Below are positions 24,301 to 35,725 of a stretch of 64,000 bases of DNA, one piece after another. A model generated the notes under the pieces. The model was not told where the DNA came from and ran no database searches. It worked only from the letters and a program-made list of their open reading frames with translations. Every line of letters starts with the position of its first letter. Position 1 is the stretch's first letter. This stretch comes from Axinella damicornis. Its lineage: Eukaryota > Porifera > Demospongiae > Axinellida > Axinellidae. Where the stretch lies: the NCBI GenBank assembly GCA_963931865.1, contig OZ007508.1, forward strand, positions 1,362,133 through 1,426,132, given 5' to 3'. The translations under genes and the position numbers were made by a program.

Positions 24301-25645
24301 AATGAATGATTCAACATCAAAGCTCCTCTTAAAGTACCAGCGATTGACATGATGGGCTGTAATTATGCCAGAAAAACAACTTTGGATACATGGGAGACAA
24401 TGTAAACACACTGGTGGGAATTGGCATCAGCAGGTTGCCACCATGCCAGTGAGAATGGATGCTTGAGGGCCAGGTGAACGTGTTGTGGGTGTTTAGCATG
24501 CATATTTATGCATGTTCAGATGGATGATGAGTGGCTGTGATTGCCGAGGACCTTAGCATGTGGCAACTAATCTGTCTGTGTAGCTGAGATTGTGGCCTAC
24601 GCCGATAGAGCACTACACTTTTGTAGAATTTTGAGCCCTGCTGTGAATCACTGTCTCCAGATTTACTGTGCTAGTAGCCTCGTTCCCAGGCCGCGTGGGA
24701 ACGAGGCTACTGTGTCAGGCACGTACTATCTACTGATCTAGGGCTACACTGGAACTGCTAGCTTACACTTTGAACAGTTGGACAGAGGCTTGTCCTGTTG
24801 ACCCTGAATCCAGACTTGGAACTTGGGCTTGAACAGCATGTGACACATATTTGCCTGGAACTCCATATCAATCTCATTTCCCCTGGCCACAGTGTCACTG
24901 TGCTGCCACATCTGTGGTGTACTAACATAACAAACTTCATTTCTACTTCCTCTCTGTGGGTGGAGGTGGCAGCCATGTTGCTTTCATGTTGGCCCAGCCA
25001 GGCTTCCCCAGTGGGTCTGTAGGTCTCATTGTTGACCACTCACTACAGTAGGTTGTCTGGGGACACCACCAGGTGTTTGATTGGTGGGTATGGGTAGATC
25101 TTCAGTTACATGAAAGCCCACCGGCTGCCAGAGAAGCAATGAAAGTTCAAGAGGTTCAACAGTGAAGACAAAGGACCAACTTATTTCTGCTACAGTTGAG
25201 AAGTGTCACTTTAGTGAATGTATTAGTGTGGCGTTGGTGCAGTTATGCCAGAACATGCTTGATGTTCTACACAATTAGCATCCTAGCTGTAGTTTACACA
25301 CCATGTTCCCGCCATTCTGATGTCATCTTGCGAGTTGGCCGATGACAATTAGCACAACAGTACGTACATGACAAAAGTCTTCATCCACTCTTTTCTTGGC
25401 TATAGTATTGTGTCTGTTGCTAAGTGTTGCTGGCGAGTAGCTAGCCAGCTAGAGCCCGTACCAACTAGGGTGTGATAGAGTGAGTTGGCTGACCTGGGTC
25501 CTTGCTTGTGTGGAAGCTCCCCGGTAACGATGTTATGGAGTGTAAATGTTTGTACAGCAGGAATAGCCTAGTGTGTTGCCATGGCATTTAGCTGATGATT
25601 TACTCTTCCCAATGCTTGTATCTACATACTCACACACATGCATGC

Positions 25646-25678
<33 letters not shown>

Positions 25679-26705
25679 CCCCCCCACAAACACAGCTTCT
25701 TTCTGTCAACAGCGGAACTCCTTTCCATCCCTGAACATGAATCTCTTCCAGGAACTGCTCAGCAATCACACCACTCAAGCAAGAACCCTCACACCCGCCC
25801 CCTACATACCGGGCATGAACACTCAGACCCCAGCGTACGACTTTAGTGGCACTGGAATTAGCATGACACGCCAGAGCACGTCCGATGCACTGAGGTCGGC
25901 GTCCTGCTCTAGCAGTGAGCTGACCCTCTACGGAACCGTCTTTTTCAAGGACAGTAACTCAGGTGGCTCCTTGTTGGACATCTCGTATGCAGGCGCTGGA
26001 GGAAGTATGATGCCGGTGTACGGGATGTACCTGGATGCTGAGGCCGACTCCATATCTCTGACTTACAGGTACACTTATTATACGTGTAGCCTCGTTCCCA
26101 GGCCGCATGGCCTGGGAACGAAACTACGCTTATTATTGTGCAAGCTGTATGAGATGAAAGTGCCGAAGTGTGCTTTGATTTTCATAATCTGTTCAGAGTA
26201 CTAAATTCCCCAGTCTAGCCGCTAGCCCCTCTCTGCCTGGCCAGTCAAGCGGGCGTGCGGCGTGTGCGCGTGTAACTGGCTTGGCGGAGAGGGGCTAGTA
26301 GCTAGACTGTAAACTGTAAACAGGAAAAAAAATCAGTTCATCGTATGTAGAGCAATCAATCGATTAGTGAAGCATCAAGTCAACCAATCAATCAGTCATA
26401 TCTGGTTTGGAATGTGATCGATACTTTCTCTTGCACGCAGACATCAAGGTAATCTGACATCTGAAAAGTTCTCCGTTCGGCTGCACAGCGGGAGATGGAG
26501 AAGGTTTGCATTTGTGCTCAGTGGGAACCTGCTAAAGCTCTATGTGGATTGCCGAGAGGAGTACCGACGAATCGTCCCCCTGCCAGACTACTGCGCCAAC
26601 GACTCCAGCTTGGTGGTCACAATAGCGGATAGTGCTCCGCACAGCGAGGAATATATTACTGGGCTATATGTGAGTGTCTGTGTGTGTGTGTGTAGGGGTG
26701 TGTGT

Positions 26706-26777
<72 letters not shown>

Positions 26778-26807
26778 CGTGTGTGTGCGTGTGTGTGCGT
26801 GTGTGTT

Positions 26808-26859
<52 letters not shown>

Positions 26860-29800
26860 TGCTGTCACCGTTTGCTGTATGTGGCTGCATGTACATATAT
26901 ATGTGTATACGTACGTGTCTCCTTTGCAAGGTGGTCCTTATGTGCTAGTTCAACTGCCTATGCAGTTTCTTGCATTTAGGGGAAAAAATGTATGTTTTCT
27001 CACCTAGTCAGACTGGTGTGTTTAATTGGTGCTAATTACTTACCAATGAGATTTCATTAAAACTGATCAGCACAAGTAAACACAAGTAAACAGACCCCAT
27101 ACATCACCTCAGGTGAAGAGAAGCTCACCCTGTTCTGCAACAAACAGTGGGCATATGAATTTACACCTAGCCGCTTGTCTTTTTCTATCCTCCCCCTCCT
27201 CCTTCCCCCTCATTCTCCTTTCTCCTTCCCTCTCTTCCACCCCACTTCCACCTCCGCCCTTGCCTCCCCCTTCTACCCTCTCCCTCCCCATCCTCCACCA
27301 CCCACCTCCTCCCCCTTCCCCTCCCCTCCCCCCCTCCATTCTCCCTCCTCCACCCTGCCCTCCCCTCTTATCCACTGCCCCCCTCCTCCACCTTCCCTTC
27401 CTCTTCCACTCTCCCCCTCCACAGGCCTATCTTCAGGATGTGGGGTTCCAGTTTGGACGTGGTGGTATCCTCAATCAGTGTCCGCAAGCAAATGAATGTA
27501 TGGAGAATTCATATCTCGACCTGCACGTAATGTAACCTTGATCAGTAGAGTTCATCCTTTTCAATCTCTCTTCCCCCCCTCTCCCCTCCCTCTCCTCCTC
27601 CTCCCCTTTCCCCTCCCACTCCTCCTCCGTCTCCCCTTGTGCTTCTAACCCCGTCCAGCCTGCCCCACATGTGGTCAGTTCCTGGACCTCGTTCAAAAAG
27701 TCGATGATCTCCGTGATGAACTTGAGATGCTCCGCCTACGAGTGTCTAGCATCGAACGGAATGGTCCCTCTCCTCCCGACGACACCGCTCCCCCACCCAC
27801 CTCACCTGGTAGGGGACGGTCCTGTATCTTGGGTACAGCACCTAACACAAGAACGTTCACTGATGGAGAGTTTGCTAGGGACACAGATGGGAGGATTTGC
27901 TACTGTAGAGTAAGCCATCCATTGACAATGTGGCCACATTCACACTGATTTCATTTTGATGTCCTATGTTGCAATGCTTTGTCCATATCCATATATATAT
28001 GCATGTTTGTTAAATATCATGAAAGCCCCATCCTCCCTCTGTCCTTCCCTCTGTCCCTCTCTCTCCATCCCTCCCCTCCGTCCCTCCCTTCCTCTCTCCC
28101 TCTCTCCTCTCTGTACCCACACAGGACGGAAACCCCAGTTGCTCAACAATAGTTAGTGTGTGCGAAGACGATGGCACCCCTTCCCCCACTACCCCCTCCT
28201 CCTCCGTTACGACCCCCTTTGGGGACACTGGAACACAGAGTACGTACTACAGTCATTGAAAACCTCTGTTTTTAGTTGCAGTTTTGTCCCCGGTTGCACT
28301 GCAATTAAGATAGTCTTCTCCTTGCTGCAGGTCCTGATGAGTCCCTGTGCCCCGCCATCCCTGAGCTAGGTGGGCTGAGAATCCGAGAGGGCAGCCAGGC
28401 TTTCTATTATGATGGTAGTCAGTGCCGAGTGTTCTTTTGTCAGGTATGTGAAGGGAGGGAAGGAATAGAGAAGGAGGGAGGGAGGGAGAGAGGGAGGGGA
28501 GTGAGGGAGGGGAGGGAGGGAGGGGAGGGAGGGAGGGGACGGAAGGGAGGGAGGGGAGGGAGGGAAGGAGTAGAGAAGTCGGGATGGGAAGGACGGAGGG
28601 GGTAGAGAAGGAGAGAGGGGAGAGGAGGGGTAGAGAAAGAGGCAAGGGAGGGAGGGAGGGGGTAGTGAAATAGGGAGAGGAGGGGAGTTATGCAACTTGA
28701 TCTCCAGTAGCTCTCCAGTAACTTCAGATGGACTCGCTTATGCTTCATGCAATTCACATTGTCCACATTATAATGGGGATTCTACAGGTACAACCTGTAC
28801 GTGTACACGTGTATGGATGAAACTACAGCCATGAATTTCACTGTTTCCCTCTCCCTCCCTCCCTCACTCATCAGAACACCAGGCTTGGTTTGAGTGCACC
28901 TTCCATGTTGTTCGAATGTGCAGACAACTACACAGACTGTGAAATGAGCTACGACCCATTTCAGCAGCAGATTTCACTGTGTTGCCAAATGTGCACAGGT
29001 TAGCTATCTAGCAGTGCATGAAGTAGACCTTGTCTCCTTCCCTCCTTCCTTCTCTCCCTCCCTCCCTCCCTCCCTCCCTCCCTCCCTCCCTCCCTCCCTC
29101 CCTCCCTCCCTCCCTCCCTCCCTCCCTCCCTCCCTCCCTCCCTCCCTCCCTCCCTCCCTACCTCCCTCCCTCCCTCCCTCCCTCCCTTTATCCCTCCCTC
29201 CCTCCCTTCCAGCTTGTGACTTTGCTAGTTGTCCCAACAACACTGAGTGCAACCCTCAGGGAGACTCCTATACTTGCAGTTGCCTCTCCGGCTATAGTCA
29301 GCCGGTGGGCAACGACCAGTGCATAGGTACGTTGAGATCGTTCTTGTACAACTCCGTGTTTGTGTAAAAACCACAAGTTGGAATGTGAATCAGTGTTTCT
29401 GGGCCGCCGCCCCTGGGAGCTGTCCAGTGCTGAAGTTACGCATGTGGACGCAATCAGGGAGCAGCAGTTGAAGCAAGCAAAGCTGCCTGCAAAGCTGCCT
29501 GTAGTATATAGTAATGAAGATTTTGATGAACTTGGCTGGAATTGTAATTGTATCATTTCACACCCGCAGACATTGACGAGTGTGCACTGGGGAGACAGGA
29601 GTCCGGGCACAATTGTCCAGAGAACTCAACGTGTGTGAACCAGCCCGGGACATTCGACTGCCAGTGTTTCCCCGGCTACTCCATGAAGATCAGTGCCAAC
29701 CAAGTTAGGACCTGCGAGGGTGAGTTTGCGATGGCGCGTGTGAATGAAAGAGAACTTCAGCTCAGACTATGGTGCATGGGTACCAAATGTGGTCCTTTGA

Positions 29801-32143
29801 TTGGTACTCTCTCCCTCCCTCCCTCCCTCCCTCCCTCCCTCCCTCCCTCCCTCCCTCCCTCCCTCCCAGATAACAATGAGTGTATGGACCGCAGCCTCAA
29901 CAACTGTACCGCCCACAGTGACTGTTTCAATACACAAGGAAGTTTTGAGTGCCGCTGTCGCACTGGTTTCACAATGGACACGAATGGACAATGCATACGT
30001 AAGCCAATGAGACTTGTCTGCTTCTCACTGTGGTACATGTGCCATCAGACTGCATGTGACAATACTTCACACATCCATGTGGGGCTCTCCTTGTACGTGT
30101 ACTTAGATTCTATAGTGGACTCCCACCAGTTCCCTCTTATCCATCCCTTCCATAATCCCTTCATTTCTACCCTCCCTTCTTCCTCTCCCTTCCCCTCCCT
30201 CCCTCCCTCCCTCCCTGCCCCATCCCCGCCCCCTCCCTCTCTCCTCTCTCCCAGCGGTGTGCAACTCTTCCTGCCTGCATGGAGGACAGTGTGTCAGTCC
30301 TGAAGTATGCAACTGCCCTCACGGATACCGTGGTATGTTGTTAGTCAAATAACACGTACTAGTACGTAGCTGTAGATAATACTTTCAGTGCAGTATTGCA
30401 GCAGTATACGGTTCAACTTTGAGTGTATATTGCAGCAGTGCTGAACGTGGGCTCAACTTTGAGTGTATATTGCAGCAGTACACGGCTGAATGTGGGCTCA
30501 ACTTCGAGTGTATGTTGCAGCAGTACATCGGCACGATCACACGTGTCAATAGTAAGTCATTACGAGCGAGCGGAAATATATTTTTTCACAGGATGTAATC
30601 AGTGAAAATTTCCCTCCGCGAAATATTTGTGTATCACATTCAGTGGCTAGACCGCGAAATTTTTGCCACGCGAAATATAATCGGCAACTATGGTATTGCA
30701 GCAGTATACGGCTGAATGTGGGCTTAATTTTGAGTGTGTATTACAGCAGTATACGGCTGAATGTGGGCCCCCCCTCCATCCAGGCACAGCTTGTGAGAGG
30801 GATGTGGACGAGTGTGACATCGGCTCACATGACTGCAACCATGCCATGTCAGAGTGCGTCAACACTGTTGGAGGATACTTCTGTCGTTGCAATCATGGCT
30901 ACCGTCTCAACGGCACCTCTTGTAGAGGTATGGATAGACTTCCTCCCCCTCCACACCCCCTCCCCCTCTCTCCTTACCCTATCCTCTCTTCCTCTCCTCA
31001 CCTTTCCCTCCCTTGCCTCACCCCTCTCCCGCTACATCCACCTCCCTCTCCTACCCCATCCACCTCGCTCTCCTCACCTCTCCCCCTCCACATCTCCATC
31101 CCTCCCTCTCCTCACCCCTTTCCTCCTCTCCTTCATTTCCCAGATGTTGATGAGTGTGCCATGAGGATCCACAACTGCATCAGGACTGCTACCTGTGTTA
31201 ACACCATCGGGTCCTACACGTGTGTGTGTCCTGGAAACATCAGCTGCTTCGGTAAGAAGTCATGACCAGTTCAGTGAGAATCAGCGTGGTAGGCATTTGC
31301 AGATCAACTGTTCAGCATCTACACATGTACATGTAGAATGGAGGAACAGGAGCTAGTAATTCTCTACTACTCTCCCTCCCTCCCTACCTCCCTCCTCTCC
31401 CTCCCTCCCACCCTCCCTCCCTCCCTCCCTCCCTCCCTCCCTCCCTCCCTCCCTCCCTCCCTCCCTCCCTCCCACCCTCCCTCCCACCCTCCCTCCCTCC
31501 CTCCCTCCCTTTCTCTCTCCTTCCCTAAGAAAACCTAGAGAGCAATACAATTTGATAGGCGATCAATATCTTAGTGGTACATGTAGTGTTATGGAACGTC
31601 ACCGCTCCTCTGTGCAGGTTATTGCTTGAGGCATGGGCGCATGATTCCCAACCGTGGTTATGTTCTGGAGGGCAACGGCAAGTGTCGATCTTTGAGGAAC
31701 TGCACATGCATTGTGAGTATCCATGTGTTTCATTTCTGTAGTGCAAGTGTATGGGGTGCATGTCATTAGATTGTCTAGGGTTTGCACCATTGCGATCAGC
31801 ATGAATGGAGCATTCCAGTGATGCCCATTTTGCTGTTGGTTGAATTTTGGCCCAAAATCATTTAAAAACCGCACTTGGCACATCAGGCACCCTATAGAAC
31901 CAGGAGTGCTGTTTCTGCCAATTATGGCCAAAATTGGCATACCATAATGAGCCATGTCTGGTAGAAATAGTTTCCACAATATGCCAATTTTGGCACAAAA
32001 TGTACCTCCTATAGTTGGGACAGCAGTACGTCAATGTAACGTCACCCACTCTCCCACTCTCACCACTTACCCCCCTCCCACGCACACACCATCACAAACC
32101 CACATACACGCACACACATGCACACACGCATGCACACACACAT

Positions 32144-32238
<95 letters not shown>

Positions 32239-35200
32239 ATCTCCACACTAGGACGGTGAAGTGATGTGTCACAAGAAGGAGTGTGACTGCAGTAGAAGGA
32301 CCATAGACCCGTCAGTCAACCGCTCGTGCTGCCCCCAGTGCTTCAGACACAGTACGTCACCATTCATCATCTGACATCTTTAAAACCACCCAGAGCACTT
32401 CAGGCACAGTGCATCACCTTATCCAGAGCACTTCAGGCACAGTGCATCACCTTATCCAGAGCACTTCAGGCACAGTGCATCACCTTATCCAGAGTGCTTC
32501 AGGCACAGTGCATCACCTTATCCAGAGTGCTTCAGGCACAGTGCATCACCTTATCCAGAGCACTTCAGGCACAGTGCATCACCTTATCCAGAGTGCTTCA
32601 GGCACAGTGCATCACCTTATCCAGAGTGCTTCAGGCACAGTGCATCACCTTATCCAGAGTGCTTCAGGCACAGTGCATCACCTTATCCAGAGTGCTTCAG
32701 GCACAGTGCATCACCTTATCCAGAGTGCTTCAGGCACAGTGCATCACCTTTCATCCAAGTGCACAGCTGACGTCTTGTTTAATTACAAACCATACGGAAG
32801 CGTACAGTCTTCCAATACGTAACCAGGGGCTTATGAGTTCCGCTTTGGACGCAAAGGAGTGCCGACTAGCATAACCATCTGTTGTCAATTAACAGTCCAC
32901 AAAACTCCTGGTTTCGACATGCCTTTGCATGATTTGATACTGGTATGGATTCTCACATAAGAGTACAGTGGATGTAGTCATTGTATTTGGAGTTTTGTTA
33001 GGGCCTCTAAATCAACAACAGTTAGATGCTCCTTTAAGGTGCTGGTTATGTGTTGTGCCCACGCACTACTGCTACTAGGGAATCCTTGCGTGAATATAGT
33101 TAGCCTGCCGCTATAATTAAGTAAGTGGTAAGATGACGCGAGGTGGTTCAGCGGCTTCTGTTTGTTCTTCCAAGCTGCATCCAGACTTGCGGTTGGCATA
33201 ACCGCACGCCGCTCTGAGCGAGCAAGTTTATTATTTCTGCGTCAATTCCTCAGCTCTGTAGTCGCATGTAGACCGTATATCGTCAACATTTCAATTGTAC
33301 GGACTCCAGGGAAGGGCCCGAGTGTAAAAAGTTTGTCTAGGTAATTACCGTTCGGGAGTTATGAAGCCGGATGCAACTGCTTGTCGCAAGAATCTCGGCT
33401 CACTTGAAGGAGAAACGATTCTAGCACAGCGCACACTTACCAGGAAGGGAAAACAGGTGATTCAGGCCCTGTAGTGGATGAAGCTCCGGCGCTAGGTGGT
33501 GATTTGCGTAGCTGTTGGGGCAGTGCTGTGTCAAAAAATGACGCAGAAAATTGATCGTGTTGCTGTGTAGCCTACCGATATTCTTACCTGTAGTTCGTCG
33601 TAACTGGACTTAGTAGTGCAGCTTCCACGGAACTGTAGTCTTTGGTCTTTCGGACTATGGCCGGTGTGGTCGCCTAGCACGTTTGTCGATTCCAGTATTA
33701 CTGTATATATTTTTATGAATAATTAATTAGCGCGCACATCCCCGTCACCTTAAACCACTTTGCAGCACTGTGGTGGGTTTAACTCCAAGTGTTGCTCTCC
33801 TCTCCTCAGACTGCCTCTACAATGGCAATGCAATCCGACCTGACAGCTCTTGGGTCAACCCCCAGAATCCATGCTTCCGATGCTACTGCCACAAGGTACT
33901 CCCATTTATGTCACATAGTAGGTATTCCAGGGTATTTCCTAGCCTCATTCCCAGAGTTGTCCTGTCTCTGGATTTTGATCTTGTGCTGGCAACATGTTCA
34001 GAATGGCTCACAGTTCACAGCTGCAATTGCTCAGCTGAACTGACAGTGACAGCTGCAATTGCTCAGCTGAACTGACAATGACAGCTGCAATTGCTTGGGC
34101 TGACAGTTGACAGCTGCAATTGCTGAGCTGAACTGCTGCAATTGCTCAGATCAGATGGGTCCTGACAGTTGACAGCTAATTGCTCAGTTGGAGCGCTAGC
34201 TGAACTGGCAGTGACAGCTGCAATTGGGTTGACAGCTGCAATTGGGTTGACAGCTGCAATTGGGTTGACAGCTGCAATTGCTGAGCTGATGCCAGTGACA
34301 ACTGCAATTGCTCAGATGGGCTGACATTTGACAGCTGCAATTGCTAAGACTATATTGATGCTAACATTGTTCAGAAAGTACACCTTTCTATCCGGCAGTG
34401 ATCAACGTAGCTTTTTTACTTCTTCAGAACTTGACCACTACATGCACTGACATCTCAGCCCAGTGCCCCCGACTGCCCTGTCCACTTAAGTTCCAGCATA
34501 CTCCGCGTGACAGATGCTGCCCTATCTGCCAAGGTGGGTGCACCCTTACACTGTGTGCAGATCCTCGTTAGAAACTGCAGTCATTAGTTACCCCCTCACT
34601 TGGGTGCTGATTTGGTGCTCATGTGATCCAAATGTTGTCCTCACTTAGCATTGCCTAGATCGCACACTCAACTACCTGTACCTGAGAGCCTACTTCCTCG
34701 CTCTGCCTACTGAAATTCAGACATACATTATTGTGGCTGGAGTCCACATACATCTAGTTAGTTCTCCAGGTTCGCATTCTAAACCATTAATTATTGTGCT
34801 CTTGTACTTGGGAAGTTTCCTTAGGTGCTGTTCTAACGGTGTAGCACTAGGCAGAAAGCAAAGTCGTACCCTGCTCTCAGTGGAGAAGATCTACTTCTTG
34901 ATTTCTGTTTCCAGTTTTTACGCTACCCCATAAACATTTTCAGCAACAGTGTGTGGGCTGTACTGTATTACTTAACTCAACAAACAACCACTAGTAATCT
35001 CTAGTAATCTCTAGTAATCCCAAATCATCCACACCATTTTGTACCTGTTCTGCAGTTCCGGTGCCAACTTGTAACGCAGCCAACAATGGAACAACAGTTT
35101 CCATCAGAAATGGATGTAAATCATGCAGGTGCCAGGTATGTGGTATATAGGAGGGACATACGATGGATACCTGGTACTGGGACCTGGGAACTGAAACTGG

Positions 35201-35325
35201 ATGGGGAATGCTTTACCTATACTTGTCTAGAGTAAACAAACATTGGCGTGCCATCAAGCAAGGCTTTAGATTTTAGTGGATGTGGTTATGTAAACACTCA
35301 CGTTGACACACACACACACACACGC

Positions 35326-35410
<85 letters not shown>

Positions 35411-35544
35411 ACTCAATTTGGGAGTGTAACAGTGTTGTTTGTCCAGAAGCACGGTGTGACTCACGAGATATCCTCTTCAACAAACGTGACTGTTGCCCTG
35501 TTTGTGCAGGGCAGGCTCTAGGGTCACAAGGCTGCTCCAGCTAG
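14570..35544 (+). CDS. NELL: NELL-like secreted glycoprotein (LamG/TSPN, VWC, EGF, VWC)
   Basis: Twenty exons were assembled with all phases matching: 14570-14639, 25696-26068, 26441-26669, 27425-27497, 27659-27909, 28125-28239, 28331-28443, 28875-28998, 29213-29326, 29570-29719, 29870-29998, 30255-30332, 30784-30927, 31144-31251, 31618-31712, 32252-32351, 33810-33895, 34428-34533, 35056-35135, 35410-35544. They total 2673 nt, 890 aa (vertebrate NELL is about 810). Order: signal peptide (1-23); laminin-G/TSPN domain (about 30-240); CPTCGQFLDLVQKVDDLRDE coiled coil (about 250-285), a NELL hallmark; two VWC-like modules (to 449); six EGF modules (449-690), several calcium-binding type (DIDEC, DVDEC); three VWC modules ending CCPQC, CCPIC and CCPVC. 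NELL proteins are secreted oligomeric ligands; a matrix or signalling role is inferred. Most EGF modules occupy single phase-1 exons. AATAAA lies at 35726. Confidence 0.95.
16918..17478 (+). repeat. 27-bp minisatellite, ~21 copies, in NELL intron 1
   Basis: The unit GGACCACACCTACTGGATCA plus GCGACCC is repeated head to tail with almost no variation. The second unit is shortened to 21 bp and one late unit reads GGGTCAGCG instead of GGATCAGCG. Because 27 is a multiple of three and no frame contains a stop, every plus-strand frame stays open (for example DHTYWISDP per unit), which creates spurious 200-residue reading frames. High copy identity indicates recent expansion. Confidence 0.95.
18540..19125 (+). 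repeat. Degenerate tandem repeats (AGTGATGTA and CCCTTGAAACTC types)
   Basis: From 18540 to 18870 the words CTAGTGACGTA, GTGATGTATA and ACCTTGATGTCTAT recur irregularly. From 18999 to 19125 a roughly 50-bp unit with CCCCCTTGAAACTC and GTGGAACAATGGCAGTG occurs two and a half times. Both are decayed minisatellite-like sequence in NELL intron 1. Confidence 0.6.
19427..19466. repeat. Poly-C run followed by (CA)n
   Basis: A C-run of about 26 nt passes into a short CA tract. It is the same composite as at 5403 and, in reverse form, at 49.6 and 58.7 kb. Confidence 0.9.
21259..21420. repeat. Poly-G tracts within GGGAGGGGATG repeats
   Basis: Two G-runs (about 26 and 28 nt) are embedded in repeated GGATGYGGGAGGGAGA units. 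The strand is G-quadruplex prone. Glycine-rich reading frames over it are compositional artefacts. Confidence 0.85.
22415..22454. repeat. Fold-back hairpin of the TAGCCTCGTTCCCAGG family
   Basis: TAGTCTCGCGCCCAGACC and GGTCTGGGAACGAGACTA form a short hairpin in NELL intron 1. The terminal bases show the same G-to-A type variant (TAGTCTC) as the copy at 6536. Confidence 0.7.
24675..24709. repeat. Fold-back hairpin of the TAGCCTCGTTCCCAGG family
   Basis: TAGCCTCGTTCCCAGG and its complement with a minimal loop give a near-perfect 35-bp palindrome. This copy carries the consensus ends. Confidence 0.8.
26087..26126. repeat. Fold-back hairpin of the TAGCCTCGTTCCCAGG family, 18 bp after NELL exon 2
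   Basis: TAGCCTCGTTCCCAGGCC and GGCCTGGGAACGAAACTA face each other across GCAT. The element starts only 18 bp past the exon 2 donor of NELL, so its hairpin would form right beside a 5' splice site in the transcript. Confidence 0.8.
26211..26309. repeat. ~99-bp inverted repeat in NELL intron 2
   Basis: CAGTCTAGCCGCTAGCCCCT and AGGGGCTAGTAGCTAGACTG pair with small bulges, continued by CTCTGCC/GGCGGAGA, around a GC-rich centre. It is a fold-back element different from the TAGCCTC family. Confidence 0.75.
26672..26858. repeat. (GT)n microsatellite directly after NELL exon 3 donor
   Basis: The exon 3 donor GTGAGT at 26670 runs almost directly into a GT/GTGC array of about 185 bp. The repeat lies on the sense strand as GT, while acceptor-side arrays in this window are CA or CCCT on the sense strand. 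Confidence 0.95.
29050..29210 (+). repeat. (CCCT)n tetranucleotide array before NELL exon 9
   Basis: About 40 CCCT units with a few substitutions end at the acceptor TTCCAG (29212) of the first EGF exon, providing a huge polypyrimidine tract. Similar but shorter arrays precede exon 11 (29813-29868) and fill intron 14 at 31375-31515. The complementary (GGGA)n type follows the exon 7 donor at 28450-28680. Confidence 0.9.
30380..30780 (+). repeat. ~45-bp tandem repeats interrupted by an insertion (NELL intron 12)
   Basis: The unit GTATATTGCAGCAGTA + CACGGCTGAATGTGGGCTCA + ACTTTGAGT recurs about five times. The array is split by roughly 155 bp (about 30535-30690) of unrelated sequence containing CCGCGAAATTTTTGCCACGC, a motif that also appears in altered form at 56.87 kb. 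The interruption looks like a small insertion into the array. Confidence 0.65.
31780..31990. repeat. Copy of the dispersed CATTGTGATCAGCATGAA repeat (NELL intron 15)
   Basis: CACCATTGCGATCAGCATGA, GCACATCAGGCACCCTATAG and GGTAGAAATAGTTTCCAC match the repeat at 11230-11640, in opposite relative orientation for the second half. The two copies are diverged by eye, so this is an older interspersed family. Confidence 0.65.
32085..32237. repeat. (CA)n microsatellite before NELL exon 16
   Basis: A CA array of about 150 bp, mixed with CATG/CGCA units at its left end, stops 14 bp before the exon 16 acceptor at 32250-32251. Confidence 0.95.
32391..32752 (+). repeat. 33-bp minisatellite (11 copies) derived from NELL exon 16 donor region
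   Basis: Units of 33 bp read GTGCTTCAGGCACAGTGCAT plus CACCTTATCCAGA, in two versions (GAGCACTT and GAGTGCTT). The end of exon 16 just upstream reads AGTGCTTCAGACACA|GTACGTCACC, so the unit is a diverged copy of the last exon bases plus the 5' splice site. Thus 11 donor-like sequences follow the true donor. The period keeps frames open, which explains long artefactual reading frames here. Confidence 0.85.
34005..34350 (+). repeat. Imperfect tandem repeat of TGACAGCTGCAATTGCTCAG (NELL intron 17)
   Basis: The word GACAGCTGCAATTG occurs about ten times with variable spacing. Most copies contain the CAGCTG E-box palindrome and CAATTG. It is a decayed minisatellite, and a cluster of bHLH-type sites is a possible side effect. 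Confidence 0.75.
35309..35408. repeat. (CA)n microsatellite forming the acceptor of NELL exon 20
   Basis: The CA array runs uninterrupted into CACAG|GACTC, so the last CA unit plus AG is the 3' splice site of the terminal exon. It is the same geometry as CIMAP1 exons 2 and 3. Confidence 0.95.
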
Positions 35545-35725
35545 CAGCCTCTCCTTTATAGGTAGTCATGATTATCATCATCACCAATTGAACCATCAAA
35601 TCGGCTAGCGCAATAACTATACTAGTCAATCTTATTACTAATTCACCCATGTCCATTATTTTGAGCTTTTCTTTAATGTATCACTTTGTATCTTTGTATG
35701 GGCCTGCAGCCCTAAAACCTTTGAC

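Larger units (their letters stand above)
14640..25695. other. NELL intron 1 (11 kb), repeats but no nested gene
   Basis: No convincing nested coding exon was found on either strand. The intron contains the 27-bp minisatellite (16918-17478), degenerate AGTGATGTA-type repeats at about 18540-18870, and a roughly 50-bp tandem repeat around CCCCCTTGAAACTC at 18999-19125. It also has a poly-C/(CA)n tract at 19427-19466, a poly-G tract at 21259-21337, and fold-back hairpins at 22415-22454 and 24675-24709. The remainder shows no structure I could support. First-intron enhancers are possible but not visible. Confidence 0.6.

Noticed and set aside
24758..25039. 93-codon minus-strand open frame in NELL intron 1
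   Set aside because: No recognisable domain, no splice or promoter support, and composition like the surrounding intron.
29004..31550. Leu-Pro/Ser-rich and Gly/Arg/Glu-rich open frames
   Set aside because: These are (CCCT)n arrays read in different frames beside NELL exons.
32391..32752. CRISPR-like array
   Set aside because: Units are contiguous 33-bp repeats without unique spacers, in an animal intron.
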